Notes: generated by a model not told the origin, from the sequence alone. A stretch of 64,000 nt of DNA from Sphingomonas panni (GCF_022664435.1 NZ_JAKREU010000010.1:1-64000); one strand, 5' to 3'. Positions 38,145-46,858 are shown, numbered from the stretch's first letter. Translations and numbers: made by a program.

Positions 38145-38721
38145 GGGCGACGATCTAGGGACAGCGGCCGGGGAAGTCCACGGACAGGCGCGCGAAGTCC
38201 TCGACTTCTGGTTCGAGGCGGTCGGGCCGGAGCGGCATTTCGCCAAGGACGATGCGCTGGATGCCGAGATCGGCGAGCGGTTCGGCACGCTCCAGCAGCG
38301 TCTGCTGGCAAGCGACGCTGCGGGGTGGCGCGACGACCGCGACACGTTGCTGGCGGCGGTAATCGTCCTCGACCAGTTTTCGCGGAACCTCTTCCGCGGG
38401 CAGGCGGCGGCGTTCGCGGCCGATCCGCTGGCACTGGAACTCACGCTGATCGGCATCGCGCGGGGCGACGATCGCGCGCTGCCGCCGGAGCGCCGGGCGT
38501 TTCTCTACATGCCGCTGATGCACAGCGAGGATGCCGGGGTCTCGCGCTTCTCGCTTCATTGTTTCGAGGCGCTGGGCAATCCGGTAAACCTGAAGTTCGC
38601 GCGCGAACATGCCGACGTGCTGGCGCATTATGGCCGCTATCCGTCCCGCAACGCCGCGCTCGGCCGGGTGTCGACCGAGGCGGAGGCGACCTATCTCAGC
38701 CGGCCTGACGCCGGTTGGTAA
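38143..38721 (+). CDS. DUF924 family protein
   Basis: 192 residues. The family signature is visible in EVLDFWFEAVGPERHFAKD, VIVLDQFSRNLFRGQAAAFA and FLYMPLMHSEDAGVSRF. This conserved alpha-helical family (TPR-like fold as I recall) has no established function. The ATG has AGGAGG 5 nt upstream, inside the mtaB coding sequence, and overlaps the mtaB start. Its last 26 bp overlap the end of the GGDEF/EAL gene on the other strand. Confidence 0.85.
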   Translation: MGDDLGTAAGEVHGQAREVLDFWFEAVGPERHFAKDDALDAEIGERFGTLQQRLLASDAAGWRDDRDTLLAAVIVLDQFSRNLFRGQAAAFAADPLALELTLIGIARGDDRALPPERRAFLYMPLMHSEDAGVSRFSLHCFEALGNPVNLKFAREHADVLAHYGRYPSRNAALGRVSTEAEATYLSRPDAGW

Positions 38722-40333
38722 GGTCGGGCAGATCGGGCTCGGTCGAGCCGGTGTGCAGAAGGCCGCGCGCCGCCAGCATCCGGCGGGTATCGGCGATCGA
38801 CAGCGGCTTGCCGTAATTCCACCCCTGTGCCTTCGCACAGCCGAGTGCGGCGAGGCGATCGGCGATGGTGTCGGTCTCGACTCCTTCGGCAGTGACCGGC
38901 AGGTTGAGATTGGCACCAAGCCCGATGATGGCATTTACGATCGCGGCCGAGTCGGCATTGTCGAGCATCGACAGGACGAAGCTCTTGTCGATCTTGATCT
39001 TGTCGAACGGCAATGCCCGCAAATGGGCGAGCGACGAATAGCCGGTGCCGAAATCGTCGAGGGCAAGGCGCACGCCCTGATTCTTGAGCGAGCCGACGAT
39101 CGACTGGGCCAGCGCCAGATTGTCGAACAGCGCGCTTTCGGTGATCTCGATCTCCAGGCGATTGGGGGCGAAGCCGCCCTCGACCGTCGCCTTGATGATC
39201 TTCTGCGCCAGCCAGGCATCGCGCAACTGGGTAGGCGAGATGTTGACCGACAACGACAGGCTGGGGTCCCAATCGCGTGCCGCTGCGAAGGCCTGTCGCA
39301 TGATCGCCAGCGAGAGGTCGGCGATCAGGCCCGATTCCTCCGCGACCGGAATGAAGCGGTCGGGCGGGATGATTCCCTGCGTCGGGTGGATCCAGCGTGC
39401 CAGCACCTCGAACCCGCACAGCCGCCCGGTCGCCAGGTCGATCTGGGGTTCGAAGAAGGGAACGAGCTGTCCGGCCGGAATGGCGAGGCGCAGACCGTTT
39501 TCGATGTCGTTGCGGTCGATCAGCGCGTGTTCCATCGCCCGGTTGAACCAGCAGACGCCGCCCCGCTGCGATTTCTTGGCGCAATACATCGCGATGTCGG
39601 CCGCGCGCAGCAGCGTGTCGATACTGTTCCCGTCGAAGTCCGAGCGGGCGACCCCGATCGAGCTTGTCAGATGGATGCGCAGATCATCGATCTCGACGGG
39701 CTGCGACAACGTGGCGATGACGCGCGACGCGACATGGTCGACGGTCGACGGGTCGCGTGCATCGAAGACGAAGGCGCAGGCAAAGGCATCGCCGCCGAAC
39801 CGCGCGGTCAGCGCGGCCGGCGGCATCACTCCGGCGATCGCCTGTGCAGCGGCGCGCAGCACCGCATCGCCGATGTCGTGGCCGTGCATGTCGTTGACCA
39901 TCTTGAAATGGTCGAGGTCGACGATCATCAGCGCGACCGCCTGTTCCCGGCGCACGGACGCGTTCAGCAACGCAGCGCCGGCTTCGCTCAGCGACCGCCG
40001 GTTGAGAAATCCGGTCAGCGGGTCGCGCGACGCCAGCATCCGGGCGCGCTCTTCGGCTTCGGACCGGCCATGCATTTCGATTTCGACCGCGCGGTGCCGC
40101 CGCCAGCCGAAGACGACCAGCAGCGCATTGAGGAGCAGCGCGACGACGAGCGGGCGTTCCACCGGTGCACCGCCGAAGAAGCGATGGTCGAGCACCCCGG
40201 AGATGACCGCGATGCTCAGGCCGATGAACAGCAGGATCGCGCAGACGCAGATCGGCAGCGTCCAGCGACTGACTCGCTGCCGCGTCTCTGGCGGAGTTGT
40301 TCCCTCCGTTCCGCGTTGCCGATCCCGATCCAT
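38696..40333 (-). CDS. membrane GGDEF/EAL protein, probable c-di-GMP phosphodiesterase
   Basis: 545 residues. Two membrane helices (about residues 24-45 and 60-77) are followed by a GGDEF domain with RDPLTGFLNRRSL and a GGDAF signature in place of GGDEF, and by an EAL domain. The latter retains the usual catalytic motifs: FEVLARW, NISPTQ, EIEITESAL, LDDFGTGYSS, KIDKSFV and AEGVET. The loss of the signature glutamate argues against cyclase activity, while phosphodiesterase activity, lowering c-di-GMP and favouring motility, is expected. No partner gene is adjacent. ATG 40333 is the only reasonable start. Confidence 0.9.
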   Translation of the reverse strand: MDRDRQRGTEGTTPPETRQRVSRWTLPICVCAILLFIGLSIAVISGVLDHRFFGGAPVERPLVVALLLNALLVVFGWRRHRAVEIEMHGRSEAEERARMLASRDPLTGFLNRRSLSEAGAALLNASVRREQAVALMIVDLDHFKMVNDMHGHDIGDAVLRAAAQAIAGVMPPAALTARFGGDAFACAFVFDARDPSTVDHVASRVIATLSQPVEIDDLRIHLTSSIGVARSDFDGNSIDTLLRAADIAMYCAKKSQRGGVCWFNRAMEHALIDRNDIENGLRLAIPAGQLVPFFEPQIDLATGRLCGFEVLARWIHPTQGIIPPDRFIPVAEESGLIADLSLAIMRQAFAAARDWDPSLSLSVNISPTQLRDAWLAQKIIKATVEGGFAPNRLEIEITESALFDNLALAQSIVGSLKNQGVRLALDDFGTGYSSLAHLRALPFDKIKIDKSFVLSMLDNADSAAIVNAIIGLGANLNLPVTAEGVETDTIADRLAALGCAKAQGWNYGKPLSIADTRRMLAARGLLHTGSTEPDLPDLTNRRQAG

Positions 40334-40498
40334 GCGCGAGGGTTATCGCAAGCCATCGGTATAGAAGATGTTAAAGCGTCTGCTCTGTTCGTCGGCAGGG
40401 CGGCTCCGGTCATCGTGCCTTGCACCGGCAGGGCGTTTGCTTTAGGGGGTGCGGATCGTTTCCGCGAGGAATCGTTCAGCAATGCCGCCCAAGGGCGA

Positions 40499-40536
40499 CG
40501 CCGGCCGACGAGGTTTCGTCCGCCGGCGTGTTTTGC
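40499..40536 (+). terminator. hairpin with T-rich tail in the ffh leader
   Basis: CGCCGGC (40499-40505) pairs with GCCGGCG (40522-40528) and the inner GACGA with TCGTC around GGTT, with one C-C mismatch, then TGTTTTGCTT. This looks like a Rho-independent terminator 40 bp upstream of the ffh start. It may end a small RNA or act as an attenuator in the ffh leader. The remainder of the 243-bp gap shows no gene. Confidence 0.55.
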
Positions 40537-40576
40537 TTGAGCGTTTTTCGCGAGAATTGGCAACTGGAGTGCGCGC

Positions 40577-42070
40577 GTGTTCGAAAGTCTGAGTGACCGG
40601 CTGGGAGGGGTGTTCGATCGTCTGCGCGGTCGCGGCGCGCTGACCGAGGCCGATGTCCGGACGGCGATGCGCGAAGTCCGCGTGGCGCTGCTGGAAGCGG
40701 ACGTGGCACTGCCCGTCGCGCGCGAATTCGTCGAGAAGGCGACCGAGGCCGCCGTCGGCCAGAACGTCCTACGCTCGATCACGCCGGGGCAGCAGGTCGT
40801 CAAGATCGTCCACGACGCGCTGGTCGACATGCTCGGCCCGGACACGGCCGAGCTGGACGTCGCCGTCACGCCGCCTGCCGTCGTCATGCTGGTCGGGCTT
40901 CAGGGTTCGGGCAAGACGACGACCACCGCGAAGCTTGCCAAGCTGTTGTCCAAGCGTGAGGGCAAGAAGGTGATGATGGCGTCGCTGGACGTCAATCGCC
41001 CGGCGGCACAGGAACAGCTGGCGGTGCTGGGTACCCAGGTCGAGGTCGCGACGCTGCCGATCGTGGCCGGCCAGCAGCCGGTCGACATCGCCCGACGTGC
41101 CTTGCAGGCAGCCAAGCTGCAGGGCTTCGACGTGGTCATGCTCGACACGGCGGGTCGTCTGCACGTCGACCAGGCGTTGATGGACGAGATGAAGGCCGTC
41201 TCGGACATTGCGAAGCCGAACGAGACGCTGCTGGTCGTCGACTCGCTGACCGGGCAGGACGCGGTCAACGTCGCACAGAACTTTTCCGAACAGGTGCCGC
41301 TGACCGGCGTCATCCTGACCCGCATGGACGGCGATGCGCGCGGTGGTGCCGCGCTGTCGATGCGCGCGGTCACCGGCAAGCCGATCAAGTTTGCGGGCAC
41401 CGGCGAGAAGCTGGACGCGATCGAGCCGTTCCACCCGAAGCGGGTCGCGGGCCGCATCCTCGGCATGGGCGACGTCGTGTCGTTGGTCGAGAAGGCGGCG
41501 CAGTCGATCGAGGCCGAAGATGCCGAGCGGATGGCCGGTCGTCTTGCCAAGGGTCAGTTCGACATGAACGACCTGCGCGGGCAGCTGGCGCAGATGCGGC
41601 GCATGGGTGGCTTGGGCGCGCTGGCGGGCATGATTCCCGGCATGAAGAAGGCGCAGGCGGCGATGGCGTCGGGCGCGGTGGATGAAAAGATCCTGCTGCG
41701 CATGGATGCGATGATCACGTCGATGACCGCCAAGGAGCGCGCCAAGCCCGAACTCATCAATGCCAAGCGCAAGATCCGTATCGCCAAGGGGTCGGGCACG
41801 ACGGTGCAGGACATCAACAAGCTGTTGAAGATGCACCAGGAAATGCAGACCGCCATGAAGAAGCTCAAGAAGATGGGCGGCATCAAGGGCATGATGGCGA
41901 TGCTGGGCAAGGGCGGCATGGGCGGTCTCGGCAATGCGCTGGGCGGTCCTGGACTTGGCGATCTGATGAGCAAGGCCGGCGGCGAAATGCCGGGCCTGCC
42001 AGGGCTCACCGGAGGCAAGGGCATGCCGCAGCTGCCCCCCGGCTTCGAAAACCTTATCAAGAAGAAGTAA
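40577..42070 (+). CDS. ffh: signal recognition particle protein Ffh
   Basis: 497 residues. Ffh binds 4.5S RNA and signal peptides and delivers ribosomes to FtsY. N domain, then the G domain with [48 protein letters not shown] and [14 protein letters not shown], and an M domain rich in Met and Gly ([15 protein letters not shown]). The GTG start at 40577 has GGAG 7 nt upstream. It leads the cluster ffh-rpsP-rimM. Confidence 0.95.
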   Translation: MFESLSDRLGGVFDRLRGRGALTEADVRTAMREVRVALLEADVALPVAREFVEKATEAAVGQNVLRSITPGQQVVKIVHDALVDMLGPDTAELDVAVTPPAVVMLVGLQGSGKTTTTAKLAKLLSKREGKKVMMASLDVNRPAAQEQLAVLGTQVEVATLPIVAGQQPVDIARRALQAAKLQGFDVVMLDTAGRLHVDQALMDEMKAVSDIAKPNETLLVVDSLTGQDAVNVAQNFSEQVPLTGVILTRMDGDARGGAALSMRAVTGKPIKFAGTGEKLDAIEPFHPKRVAGRILGMGDVVSLVEKAAQSIEAEDAERMAGRLAKGQFDMNDLRGQLAQMRRMGGLGALAGMIPGMKKAQAAMASGAVDEKILLRMDAMITSMTAKERAKPELINAKRKIRIAKGSGTTVQDINKLLKMHQEMQTAMKKLKKMGGIKGMMAMLGKGGMGGLGNALGGPGLGDLMSKAGGEMPGLPGLTGGKGMPQLPPGFENLIKKK

Positions 42071-42117
42071 CCGCCGGTCGGAACCGGCTTACACAGACCA
42101 ACGAAGGAAGAAGAATA

Positions 42118-42501
42118 ATGGCACTCAGCATCCGTCTGTCGCGTGGTGGCTCGAAGAAGCGTCCCTACTATCGCATCGTCGTCGCCGATGCGCGCAGCCC
42201 GCGCGATGGCCGCTTCATCGAGAAGATCGGCACCTATAACCCGCTGCTGGGCAAGGAAGACGAAAAGCGCGTCGTGCTCGACGCCGAGCGTGCGACCCAC
42301 TGGCTGAGCGTCGGTGCGCAGCCGACCGACCGTGTCGCGCGCTTCCTCGACAAGGCCGGCGTGAAGGAACGCGCCGCCCGCAACAACCCGACCAAGGGCA
42401 AGCCGGGCGAGAAGGCCGTCGAGCGCGCCGAAGAGCGTGCCGAAAAGGCGAAGGCAGCCGAGGAAGCCGCCAACGCTCCGGCCGAAACCGCCGAGGCGTA
42501 A
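42118..42501 (+). CDS. rpsP: ribosomal protein bS16
   Basis: 127 residues. The start [20 protein letters not shown] and the segment [12 protein letters not shown] identify bS16 of the 30S subunit. The C-terminal 45 residues are an Ala/Glu/Lys-rich tail ([19 protein letters not shown]), longer than in E. coli, as in other alphaproteobacteria. GAAGGAAGAAG precedes the ATG. It lies 47 bp after ffh. Confidence 0.96.
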   Translation: MALSIRLSRGGSKKRPYYRIVVADARSPRDGRFIEKIGTYNPLLGKEDEKRVVLDAERATHWLSVGAQPTDRVARFLDKAGVKERAARNNPTKGKPGEKAVERAEERAEKAKAAEEAANAPAETAEA

Positions 42502-42549
42502 AAGGACATGCCAGCCGGTCTTTCGAGGCGGGCCGGCACCCTTTGATCG

Positions 42550-42590
42550 GCGTCATGCGTTGCCGCTCACCCCGAGCAGGAGCATGACGC
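42550..42590 (+). promoter_or_regulatory. stem-loop covering the ribosome binding site after rpsP
   Basis: GCGTCATGC (42550-42558) is perfectly complementary to GCATGACGC (42582-42590). The loop and stem edge include AGGAG (42578-42582). It stands directly before ATG 42591 of a possible small protein and 28 bp before the rimM ATG. It could control translation; no direct proof. Confidence 0.45.
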
Positions 42591-42716
42591 ATGATCGACC
42601 CCAAAGAACAGTCAGCCCATGACGAAGACGCCACCAATGTCGGCCAGTCGGCGGAAGAACCCGCCGAAGGCAGCGACGACGCCCCCGCCGGCGGCGAAGG
42701 CTCGCCCGACGCCTGA
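42591..42716 (+). CDS. possible 41-residue acidic small protein overlapping rimM
   Basis: ATG 42591 has AGGAG 8 nt upstream, an ideal spacing, and the frame runs 41 codons to a TGA. The peptide starts MIDPKEQSAHDEDATN and is rich in Asp, Glu, Ala and Gly with no hydrophobic segment. It overlaps the N-terminal 33 codons of rimM in another frame. Codon third positions are GC-rich in both frames, so composition does not decide. The rimM start at 42619 has no ribosome binding site, so either this peptide couples rimM translation or rimM begins later (for example GTG 42742). Function unknown. Confidence 0.45.
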   Translation: MIDPKEQSAHDEDATNVGQSAEEPAEGSDDAPAGGEGSPDA

Positions 42717-43200
42717 TGTCGCGGTCGACCGCAGCCGGGTCGTGCTGGCGGCGATCGCCGGCGCGCATGGTTTGCATGGCGAGGTGCGGCTGAAGCTGTT
42801 CACCGACGACCTGTCGACTTATTCGACGTTGAACGGTGGCGCGCTGACCTTGGCGTCGGTGCGGCCCGCCACCAATGGCGTGATAGGGAAGTTCCGCGAG
42901 ATCACCGATCGCACCAAGGCGGAGGCCATGCGCGGTACCGAACTGTGGATCGGCCGTGACCAGTTACCGCCGCTGGGCGAAGGCGAATATTATCACGCGG
43001 ATTTGCTGGGTTTGCCGGTCGTGTCGACGACGGGCGATGCGCTGGGGCAGATAGTCGCGATAGACGATTTCGGTGCGGGCGACGTGATCGAGATCGAACG
43101 GCCCGGTGGCAAGCGCTTCATGGTGCCGATGCAGCCGCATGCGGTGCCCGAATGGAATAACGAGCGCCTGGTCGTCGAGGCGGTGTTCGCGGTCGACTGA
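42619..43200 (+). CDS. rimM: 16S rRNA processing factor RimM
   Basis: 193 residues if started at 42619. RimM helps assemble the 30S head and binds uS19. The core begins VVLAAIAGAHGLHGEVRLKL and continues with the PRC-barrel part YYHADLLGLPVVSTTGDALG, DVIEIERPGGKRFMVPM and WNNERLVVEAVF. The first 35 residues are Pro/Ala/Lys-rich, not conserved, and overlap the small acidic frame; a GTG at 42742 would give a core-only protein. Its partner gene trmD lies almost 2 kb away, after three opposite-strand genes. Confidence 0.92.
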   Translation: MTKTPPMSASRRKNPPKAATTPPPAAKARPTPDVAVDRSRVVLAAIAGAHGLHGEVRLKLFTDDLSTYSTLNGGALTLASVRPATNGVIGKFREITDRTKAEAMRGTELWIGRDQLPPLGEGEYYHADLLGLPVVSTTGDALGQIVAIDDFGAGDVIEIERPGGKRFMVPMQPHAVPEWNNERLVVEAVFAVD

Positions 43201-43202
43201 CC

Positions 43203-43598
43203 TTATCGTGCCGTCGCGGCGGCGAATGCCTGCCGCAACGTTTCGGGCGCGCCTGCCAGCCGCCGCTCGATCCGGGCAAGGACCGCTTCGCCATCGGCCA
43301 AGGTGCGGGTGGCGCGCTCCATGCTCCAATAGCCGAATTCGCGGACGGCGATCGCTCGATCCGACAGGATCGACAGGTCGGTGTGGCGTGGATCGCCGGC
43401 GATTCGCGCATAGGTCGCAGCGACGCTCGACTCCGGTCCCTCGATCACTTGTAGGAAATGGCTGCCATCGTGCCACAACAGGCCGGTGATGCCGTCCACC
43501 GCATTGTTGTGGCGGGACTGTTGCAGAATGTGATCGACATCGACACCGGGCACGCTGCGGCTGGTATAGAAAAGCTGGCGGAACAACGTCTCGGTCAC
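43203..43598 (-). CDS. BLUF-domain blue-light sensor
   Basis: About 131 residues, a BLUF domain that binds FAD plus a short helical tail. Visible: LFRQLFYTSRS with the photoactive Tyr, QSRHNNAVDGITGLLWHDGS with the flavin-contacting Asn, and HFLQVIEGPES with the key Gln, then DPRHTDLSIL and WSMERA. No output domain is present, so it probably acts by binding a partner. GTG 43598 fits the domain start; no ATG exists near and no clear ribosome binding site is seen; a GTG at 43685 would overlap the next gene. Its stop is 2 bp from the rimM stop. Confidence 0.87.
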   Translation of the reverse strand: MTETLFRQLFYTSRSVPGVDVDHILQQSRHNNAVDGITGLLWHDGSHFLQVIEGPESSVAATYARIAGDPRHTDLSILSDRAIAVREFGYWSMERATRTLADGEAVLARIERRLAGAPETLRQAFAAATAR

Positions 43599-43650
43599 GC
43601 TTGTTCGGATACGATCGCCGGGGCGATCGATCAAGCCCGGAGCGTAATGA

Positions 43651-44088
43651 TCATCGGTCCCGTGGTGGCACGGTCGGTGGCGCACCTATCTCCGCATCGG
43701 GATCGGCCAGCTTCGTGACGAGCCGCCCGACCAAGGTTACCGGATCGCGGCCACGACCATAGCCATAGGCTTCCGCCTCCTGCTTCGAACAACGGCGTTG
43801 CCCGCGAAAGATGCCGCAGCCGGACAAGAACGGGTCTTGAACCGAGGGCGACGGAACTTCGCCGATAACCGCGCCTCGCTCTCCGGCTTCGCGCACCGTG
43901 GGGAGCGGCAGGCGGTAGCGGGTGTCGCGATCCCGGTCGCCGCAGACCACGATCTCCCCGGCGCCCGCCGAGGAGCAGTTGCGTGCCGCGTCCCGCTCGG
44001 CAGCGGCGGCAAGGATGCGATCGAACGACTGCGCCTGTACGGGCAGGGGAAGCAGCAGGGCGGCGATCGGGAGCATGGCTATGCGCAT
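43651..44088 (-). CDS. secreted hypothetical protein
   Basis: 145 residues. A signal peptide (MLPIAALLLPLPVQAQ) precedes AAAERDAARNCSSAGAGEIVVCGDRDRDTRYRLP. The short pattern GEIVVCG-R-RYRLP is one I associate with small exported proteins of unknown role in sphingomonads. Four Cys residues remain after cleavage, possibly forming disulfides. It lies between the oxidoreductase and the BLUF gene on the same strand, 42 bp after the former. Function unknown. Confidence 0.7.
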   Translation of the reverse strand: MRIAMLPIAALLLPLPVQAQSFDRILAAAAERDAARNCSSAGAGEIVVCGDRDRDTRYRLPLPTVREAGERGAVIGEVPSPSVQDPFLSGCGIFRGQRRCSKQEAEAYGYGRGRDPVTLVGRLVTKLADPDAEIGAPPTVPPRDR

Positions 44089-44130
44089 TAGTGGATATGG
44101 CTACTGCGCGGCCCCGTCGACGGCAAGGCG

Positions 44131-45072
44131 TCAGCGCCGGATCGGGTGGCGCTCGGCCAGCAGGTTGCGGATGGTGGTCGCCGCGACGCCGGCCTCGCCC
44201 ATGGCATGGCTGATCTGGTCCAAGCCCTTGACCACGTCGCCCGCCGCGAACAGTCCGGGGACCGAGGTGCGTTGGTGATCGTCGACCTCGAGGCAGCCAT
44301 CTTCGCTCGCCCGAGCACCGGCCGCGACCGCCAGCTCGGAGCGGATACGCGACCCGAGCGCAGGGTAGATGCTGTCGAACGCCAGCTCCCCCGTAGCGGT
44401 GCGGACGATCAGGTGATTTCCATTGATCCGATAGTCGCCGCAGGGGCCATCGACGCGACGAATGCCTGCGTCGTCGAGTGCCGCAATACACGCATCGTCG
44501 AGGTCGTGTTCGGTATCGGGCGCGATCAGCGTCACGTCGCCGGTATAGCCGCGGAGGAACAGCGCCTCCCGCATGCCGTGGCCGCTGGTGCCGATCACGC
44601 CGACACGACGGTCGGTCACTTCATACCCGTCGCAGATCGGGCAGTAGCGCAGCAGGCCGCGCTGGAGCGCATCGTCGTGCAGCGCATCCTCCAACCCGGC
44701 AGGCCGGTGGTTGACCACGCCGGTCGCCAGCAGCACGGTCCGCGCACGCAGGGTGGTGCGGTCGGTACGGACCACGAAGTCGTCGCCGGTGCGCTCGATC
44801 GCGGTCACCGTGGCCGCCTCGCACGTCGCGCCATAGTCGCGTGCCTGTCGGTGCATCCTCGCCAGCAGTTCGGGACCGGGAATGCCGCCAGGGAAACCGG
44901 CATGGTTATGTGTACGCGGAATCATCGCCGCGCGGCTCGATCCGCAATCGAACAGGCGGGTCGTCAGGTGAAATCGCGCGAGATAGATCGCGGCGGTCAG
45001 CCCGGCAGGACCGGCGCCGATGATGGCGCAGTCGATGGTTTCGCTATCGGACGACAAAAGGGCGGGGGGCAT
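44131..45072 (-). CDS. thioredoxin-reductase-like FAD/NAD(P) oxidoreductase
   Basis: 313 residues, the length of bacterial TrxB. FAD site CAIIGAGPAGLTAAIYLARF, the redox-active CPICDG motif in place of CATCDG, an NAD(P)-binding VGVIGTSGHGMREALFL and the C-terminal VPGLFAAGDVVKGLDQISHA. It may reduce a thioredoxin or a related disulfide, but the NAD(P) loop lacks the usual GGGNSA form, so substrate and cofactor are uncertain. ATG 45072 is chosen; the longer frame upstream overlaps trmD on the other strand. It faces away from trmD. Confidence 0.85.
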   Translation of the reverse strand: MPPALLSSDSETIDCAIIGAGPAGLTAAIYLARFHLTTRLFDCGSSRAAMIPRTHNHAGFPGGIPGPELLARMHRQARDYGATCEAATVTAIERTGDDFVVRTDRTTLRARTVLLATGVVNHRPAGLEDALHDDALQRGLLRYCPICDGYEVTDRRVGVIGTSGHGMREALFLRGYTGDVTLIAPDTEHDLDDACIAALDDAGIRRVDGPCGDYRINGNHLIVRTATGELAFDSIYPALGSRIRSELAVAAGARASEDGCLEVDDHQRTSVPGLFAAGDVVKGLDQISHAMGEAGVAATTIRNLLAERHPIRR

Positions 45073-45135
45073 GACCGGAGCAAATGACGGGACGGGGCTT
45101 TCGTTCCCGTTGGCAAGCGGGCAGAGGCTGTCGCC

Positions 45136-45873
45136 ATGACCTTCGCTGCGACCGTCCTGACCCTCTACCCCGAAATGTTCCCCGGGCCGCTCGGCATATC
45201 GCTCGCCGGGCGCGCGCTTCGCGAGGAACGCTGGTCGCTGGACGCGGTGCAGATTCGCGACTTCGCGACCGACAGGCATCGCTCGGTCGACGATACGCCG
45301 GCCGGCGGCGGCGCGGGCATGGTGCTGCGCGCCGACGTGCTGGCATCGGCGCTGGACAGCGTGGCCGACGGGCGACCGGTGCTGGCGATGACGCCGCGGG
45401 GCAAGGCGCTGACCCAGCAGCGGGTGCGCGAACTGGCCGACGGTCCGGGCGCGATCATCCTGTGCGGCCGGTTCGAGGGGTTCGACGAACGCCTGTTCGA
45501 AGCGCGTGATATCGAACCCGTAGCGATCGGCGACTATGTGCTGTCGGGTGGCGAAATGGGGGCGCTGGTGCTGCTCGACGCTTGCGTTCGGCTGCTTCCC
45601 GGCGTAATGGGCGCGGCTTCGAGTGGTATCGAGGAAAGCTTCGAAAGCGGCCTTCTCGAATATCCTCAATATACCCGACCCTATGACTGGGAAGGGCGTG
45701 TGATCCCCGAGGTGTTGCGATCGGGGGATCATGCGCGGATCGCGGCGTGGCGCAAGGCACGGTCCGAATCCGACACACGGCTATGGCGGCCGGACCTGTG
45801 GGAGCGTCATGTCGATGCTCGGGTCCAGTCGCCCTCTGGCGCGCACAACCAAGACGAAGGTCAGAAGAAATGA
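45136..45873 (+). CDS. trmD: tRNA (guanine-37 N1) methyltransferase
   Basis: 245 residues. TrmD methylates G37 next to the anticodon with S-adenosylmethionine and prevents frameshifting. The start [18 protein letters not shown], the trefoil-knot motif [34 protein letters not shown] and [19 protein letters not shown] are diagnostic. It overlaps rplS by ATGA. In most bacteria it follows rimM directly; here it has its own upstream region shared with the divergent oxidoreductase. Confidence 0.95.
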   Translation: MTFAATVLTLYPEMFPGPLGISLAGRALREERWSLDAVQIRDFATDRHRSVDDTPAGGGAGMVLRADVLASALDSVADGRPVLAMTPRGKALTQQRVRELADGPGAIILCGRFEGFDERLFEARDIEPVAIGDYVLSGGEMGALVLLDACVRLLPGVMGAASSGIEESFESGLLEYPQYTRPYDWEGRVIPEVLRSGDHARIAAWRKARSESDTRLWRPDLWERHVDARVQSPSGAHNQDEGQKK

Positions 45874-46259
45874 ACCTCCTCCAGACGCTCGAAGCGGAAC
45901 AGATCGCCAAGTTCCTCGAATCGAAGTCGATCCCCGAATTCCGCGCTGGTGACACCCTCAAGGTCGGCGTGAAGGTCGTCGAAGGCGAGCGGACCCGCGT
46001 GCAGAACTACGAAGGCGTGTGCATCGCACGTTCGAACGCCGGCATGGGTTCGTCGTTCACCGTCCGCAAGATGAGCTTCGGCGAAGGCGTCGAGCGCGTT
46101 TTCCCGCTCTATTCGCCGAACATCGATTCGATCGAAGTCGTGCGCCGCGGTGTCGTGCGTCGCGCGAAGCTCTATTATCTGCGTGGCCGCACCGGCAAGT
46201 CGGCGCGTATCGCCGAACGCCGCGATCCGCGTCCGGCCAAGGCGACCGCCGCCGAGTAA
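45870..46259 (+). CDS. rplS: ribosomal protein bL19
   Basis: 129 residues. bL19 sits at the interface of the 30S and 50S subunits. It starts [15 protein letters not shown] and contains [38 protein letters not shown] and [19 protein letters not shown]. The ATG overlaps the trmD stop, coupling translation. A strong terminator follows. Confidence 0.96.
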   Translation: MNLLQTLEAEQIAKFLESKSIPEFRAGDTLKVGVKVVEGERTRVQNYEGVCIARSNAGMGSSFTVRKMSFGEGVERVFPLYSPNIDSIEVVRRGVVRRAKLYYLRGRTGKSARIAERRDPRPAKATAAE

Positions 46260-46286
46260 TCGGCTGCACGCATTGCGTCACGGAAG

Positions 46287-46323
46287 GGGCGCGGTGGCCA
46301 CGGGCTACCGCGCCCTTTCTCTT
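46287..46323 (+). terminator. intrinsic terminator after rplS
   Basis: GGGCGCGGTGGCC (46287-46299), loop ACG, GGCTACCGCGCCC (46303-46315) with one G-T pair, followed by TTTCTCTT. It closes the trmD-rplS transcript 28 bp after the stop. Confidence 0.88.
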
Positions 46324-46343
46324 GGGTGGAAGAACCGTTCATT

Positions 46344-46757
46344 ATGCGTGTGACGGGCATCAATCACATCACTTTGGCCGTAAGCGACGTAGAACGGTCG
46401 CTGGCATTTTACCGTGATGTGCTGGGCTGTGATGTCAGAGCGGTTTGGCCTGAAGGTGCCTATCTCGAAGCAGGCAGCTTATGGCTATGTCTCTCGCGAG
46501 ACGCGCAGGTGCGGACCGCGCCGCATCCGGATTATACTCACATCGCGTTCAGCGTGGCGGAGGATGATTTTACCGCGCTGAGCATTCGCTTAATGAATGA
46601 ATGTGGGCTTTGGAAAGCCAATGGAAGCGAGGGGGCTTCAGTCTATTTTCTTGATCCCGATGGCCACAAGCTGGAGGTGCATGTCGGCTCATTGCGAACG
46701 CGCCTCGAGTCATATCGGACGGACGCCTCAAAAGGTGTTGAAATTTTAGACCTGTAA
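46344..46757 (+). CDS. fosA: FosA-like fosfomycin-modifying thiol transferase
   Basis: 137 residues, the length of FosA. These VOC-fold metalloenzymes add glutathione to fosfomycin. Metal ligands fit: His8 in INHITLAV, His66 in DYTHIAFS and Glu111 in KLEVHVG. Substrate and potassium-site residues are also kept (WKANGSEGAS with Lys91, Ser95 and Ser99), and EGAYLEAGSLWLCLS is typical of FosA. Base composition is visibly AT-richer than its neighbours, suggesting acquisition. ATG 46344 matches the family start; no strong ribosome binding site. It lies alone after the rplS terminator. The activity is inferred. Confidence 0.85.
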   Translation: MRVTGINHITLAVSDVERSLAFYRDVLGCDVRAVWPEGAYLEAGSLWLCLSRDAQVRTAPHPDYTHIAFSVAEDDFTALSIRLMNECGLWKANGSEGASVYFLDPDGHKLEVHVGSLRTRLESYRTDASKGVEILDL

Positions 46758-46858
46758 CGTCGTTCGGTGCTGCGTATGCTGGCGACCGGAAGCCGACTGA
46801 GCAGAGGACCACGTGGGCTGCGAGTTCGCCGGGCCGCGCCGTTCAGACGGTCTCATCC

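Noticed and set aside
40334-40576. Signal recognition particle RNA gene (ffs) upstream of ffh
   Set aside because: The conserved core around GGAAGCAGCC could not be found on either strand.
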